The notes under the pieces were generated by a model. It was not told where the DNA came from and did no database searches. It saw only the letters and a program-made list of their open reading frames with translations. The position numbers were made by a program, and so were the translations under genes. DNA of 14,560 nt from contig JACDAG010000080.1 in assembly GCA_013695565.1 (NCBI GenBank), forward strand, positions 1-14,560, read 5' to 3'. The stretch comes from Bradyrhizobium sp. (lineage in GTDB: Bacteria; Pseudomonadota; Alphaproteobacteria; Rhizobiales; Xanthobacteraceae). Of this stretch, positions 13,587 through 14,560 are shown one piece after another; the first letter of the stretch is position 1; each line of letters opens with the position of its first letter.

Positions 13587-13935
13587 ATGGTTTATTTCAT
13601 CGTTAAATGTACCCTATCTGGTATAATCATCGGGGTGGTATCAGAGGTTGCGAAGCGTCCCGGCTTTTGGCGCGCTCATCGTGTCATTACCATTGGTTTC
13701 CCTCTTGGGCATTGTTTGGCTGTGGAAAGATACTGGGGATGCGGAGCGTATCGCCGGACACGCAGAATCGACCTTCTGGTACGTCCTACCATCTCTACCG
13801 ATGTTTCTGGTGCTCCCTGCAATGTTGCGGGCAGGCGCGAGCTTTTGGCCCAGTTTGGCGGCAAGCTGCGCGATAACCGTGGTGCTCTATCTAGTCACGG
13901 CGTGGGCGCTGGCTAAGTTTGGAATCAATCTTTAG
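13587..13935 (+). pseudogene. DUF3147 membrane protein, frameshifted
   Basis: The first part (from ATG 13587) reads MVYFIVKCTLSGIIIGVVSE then VAKR, a first membrane helix. The frame then moves: from 13660 the match continues PAFGALIVSLPLVSLLGIVW, LWKDTGDAERIA, FWYVLPSLPMFLVLPAMLR and a last helix ending KFGIN. Together this is a four-helix DUF3147-type protein of about 115 residues. The break near 13659 is best explained by loss of two bases (KRSPAFGAL expected). Initiation at TTG 13648 would give a protein lacking the first helix, so a partial product is possible. DUF3147 is of unknown function; in my recollection it accompanies GDCCVxC proteins, as here. Its last 11 bases overlap the 3' end of the convergent GDCCVxC gene. 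Confidence 0.75.
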
Positions 13936-14140
13936 CGCAACACGCGCCCTTGCCGTGCTCTTGAATCGGCGGGCACGGCACGGACCCGTAAGAGCAAAAC
14001 ACGCAACAGTGGCCAGTTAGAGGCTTTAACCGTGTGCCACAACCCTTGCAGTCATAGAAGAACTGGCAGGCATCTTTCGGCACGGTTTCAACAGCTTGGT
14101 GGCTGCACTTTGGATAAGACAGCGTGGATTGAAGTTGCAT
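13925..14140 (-). CDS. GDCCVxC-family small cysteine-rich protein
   Basis: 71 residues with ten cysteines and the family layout: KCSHQ (Cys12), PKDACQFFYDCKGCGTRLKP (Cys25, Cys31, Cys34), GHCCVFCSYGSVPCPPIQ (Cys45, Cys46, Cys49, Cys56) and a terminal CCAKD. These proteins are named for the GDCCVxC motif and are probably metal-binding; some relatives replace a cysteine by selenocysteine. Two positions deviate: the first knuckle cysteine is Tyr9 (SYPKC instead of CPxC) and the motif Asp is His44 (GHCCVFC). No signal peptide, so cytoplasmic. A short AGAG-like site lies before the ATG at 14140. The gene converges on DUF3147 with an 11-base overlap. It is the live counterpart of the dead copy at 3461-3700. 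Confidence 0.85.
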   Translation of the reverse strand: MQLQSTLSYPKCSHQAVETVPKDACQFFYDCKGCGTRLKPLTGHCCVFCSYGSVPCPPIQEHGKGACCAKD

Positions 14141-14377
14141 CGCTCTGACATACGCGAGTTTTCAAATAAGGCCACTCACGATTTCATACCCGGCCACCAC
14201 CCCAAGATCGAGCTACGCCAGCGTCGAGCGGACGGATACCGCTGAATTTGCCGTTGGCGAACCCGCGAGCTGCCAGATCGAGCTGCCGCGCTTGCGCCGA
14301 CGCTGCATTTCCTTAAATCCCTTGCGTGGGACCGATTATGACTATTTGTTATTTCTCATGCAATCGGGGAGGAAGCA
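14141..14377. other. Intergenic stretch between GDCCVxC gene and TctC-like gene
   Basis: No gene or recognisable element was found. It would contain the divergent promoters of the two flanking genes. A 10-base direct repeat (AGATCGAGCT at 14205 and 14275) is too short to interpret. The last 50 bases are AT-richer, as expected for a promoter of the following gene. Confidence 0.4.
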
Positions 14378-14560
14378 ATGAAGCTTGGCCGCCGCAAATT
14401 CTTACATTTAGCTGCCGCAACCGTGGCGTTGCCGGCCCTCGCGAGCCCCGCCCGATCGGAAGACTTTCCTGCTCGGCCGGTGCGGTTGGTCGTCGGCTAT
14501 GCCGCGGGCGGTGTTAACGACATTCTGGCGCGCATTGTGGGTCAGTCGTTGTCAGAACAG
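14378..14560 (+). CDS. TctC/Bug-type solute-binding protein with Tat signal, 3' end outside window
   Basis: First 61 codons of a periplasmic substrate-binding protein of the tripartite tricarboxylate transporter (TctC/Bug) family. These bind small carboxylates or aromatic acids and deliver them to TctAB-type permeases or act as sensors. A twin-arginine signal is clear: GRRKFLHLAAATVALPALAS with RRKFL, cleavage near ARSEDFP. The mature protein begins with the family's PARPVRLVVGYAAGGVNDIL and ARIVGQSLSEQ, equivalent to the usual YPxRPVRxIVxFxxGGxxDxxAR. The start is set by GGGGAGGA (14366-14373) four bases upstream. Its substrate cannot be told from the visible part, and no permease gene is in view. 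Confidence 0.9.
   Translation, partial: MKLGRRKFLHLAAATVALPALASPARSEDFPARPVRLVVGYAAGGVNDILARIVGQSLSEQ

Noticed and set aside
14205..14284. Direct repeat AGATCGAGCT as an insertion-site duplication
   Set aside because: At ten bases it is weak evidence in 65-percent-type GC DNA, and nothing resembling a mobile element lies between the copies.

Overview
The window is high-GC DNA from an alphaproteobacterium, most likely of the Bradyrhizobium/Rhodopseudomonas/Afipia group (Nitrobacteraceae). This is inferred from overall coding style and from the small Myb-like and RNA-polymerase-alpha-CTD-like proteins on the minus strand, which I associate with that group. No rRNA, tRNA, CRISPR array or intact mobile element was seen.

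Left part (1-4486): the 3' two thirds of a CzcA/CnrA-type heavy-metal RND pump, then an exported protein of unknown function, then a CzcD-like cation diffusion facilitator whose start overlaps the preceding stop. Next come a decayed GDCCVxC-type cysteine protein (previously easy to miss because it has lost several cysteines and carries an in-frame TAA), an AT-rich stretch with a possible promoter and a doubtful micro-ORF, and a DUF411 exported metal-binding protein.

Middle part (4608-11324): a Cus-like copper/silver export operon. It has a small exported cysteine-rich protein, a YtkA/FixH-like periplasmic protein, a TolC-family outer-membrane channel, a CusB-type adaptor with two heavy-metal-binding domains, and a CusA-type RND pump. 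The last four genes are joined by successive ATGA stop/start overlaps. The cusA frame is broken by the loss of one G in a G run near 8644. All else in the protein, including the three-methionine metal site with E. coli spacing, looks intact. Functionally, RND pump, adaptor and channel would span both membranes; the small periplasmic proteins would bind or hand over metal; the CDF and the first RND would deal with divalent cations (Zn/Cd/Co/Ni).

Right part (11325-14560): a scrapyard and small-gene region. It holds the tail of an Old Yellow Enzyme-type NADH:flavin oxidoreductase and a truncated branched-chain-amino-acid-type ABC binding protein with a TAG stop. It then holds a minus-strand cluster of tiny proteins: a frameshifted RNA polymerase alpha-CTD-like protein, a Myb/SANT-like protein, a decayed second Myb-like gene, a 24-residue membrane micropeptide and a terminator, with another Myb-like gene beyond it. 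After these come a frameshifted DUF3147 membrane protein, convergent with and overlapping an intact GDCCVxC-family gene, and finally the first 61 codons of a Tat-exported TctC/Bug-type solute-binding protein.

The most unusual items are the mini regulatory cluster (alpha-CTD-like plus Myb-like proteins with ATGA coupling), the pair of GDCCVxC copies (one dead, one alive) flanking the metal genes, and the number of small indels. Several indels sit in homopolymers, so some broken genes could be sequencing errors.
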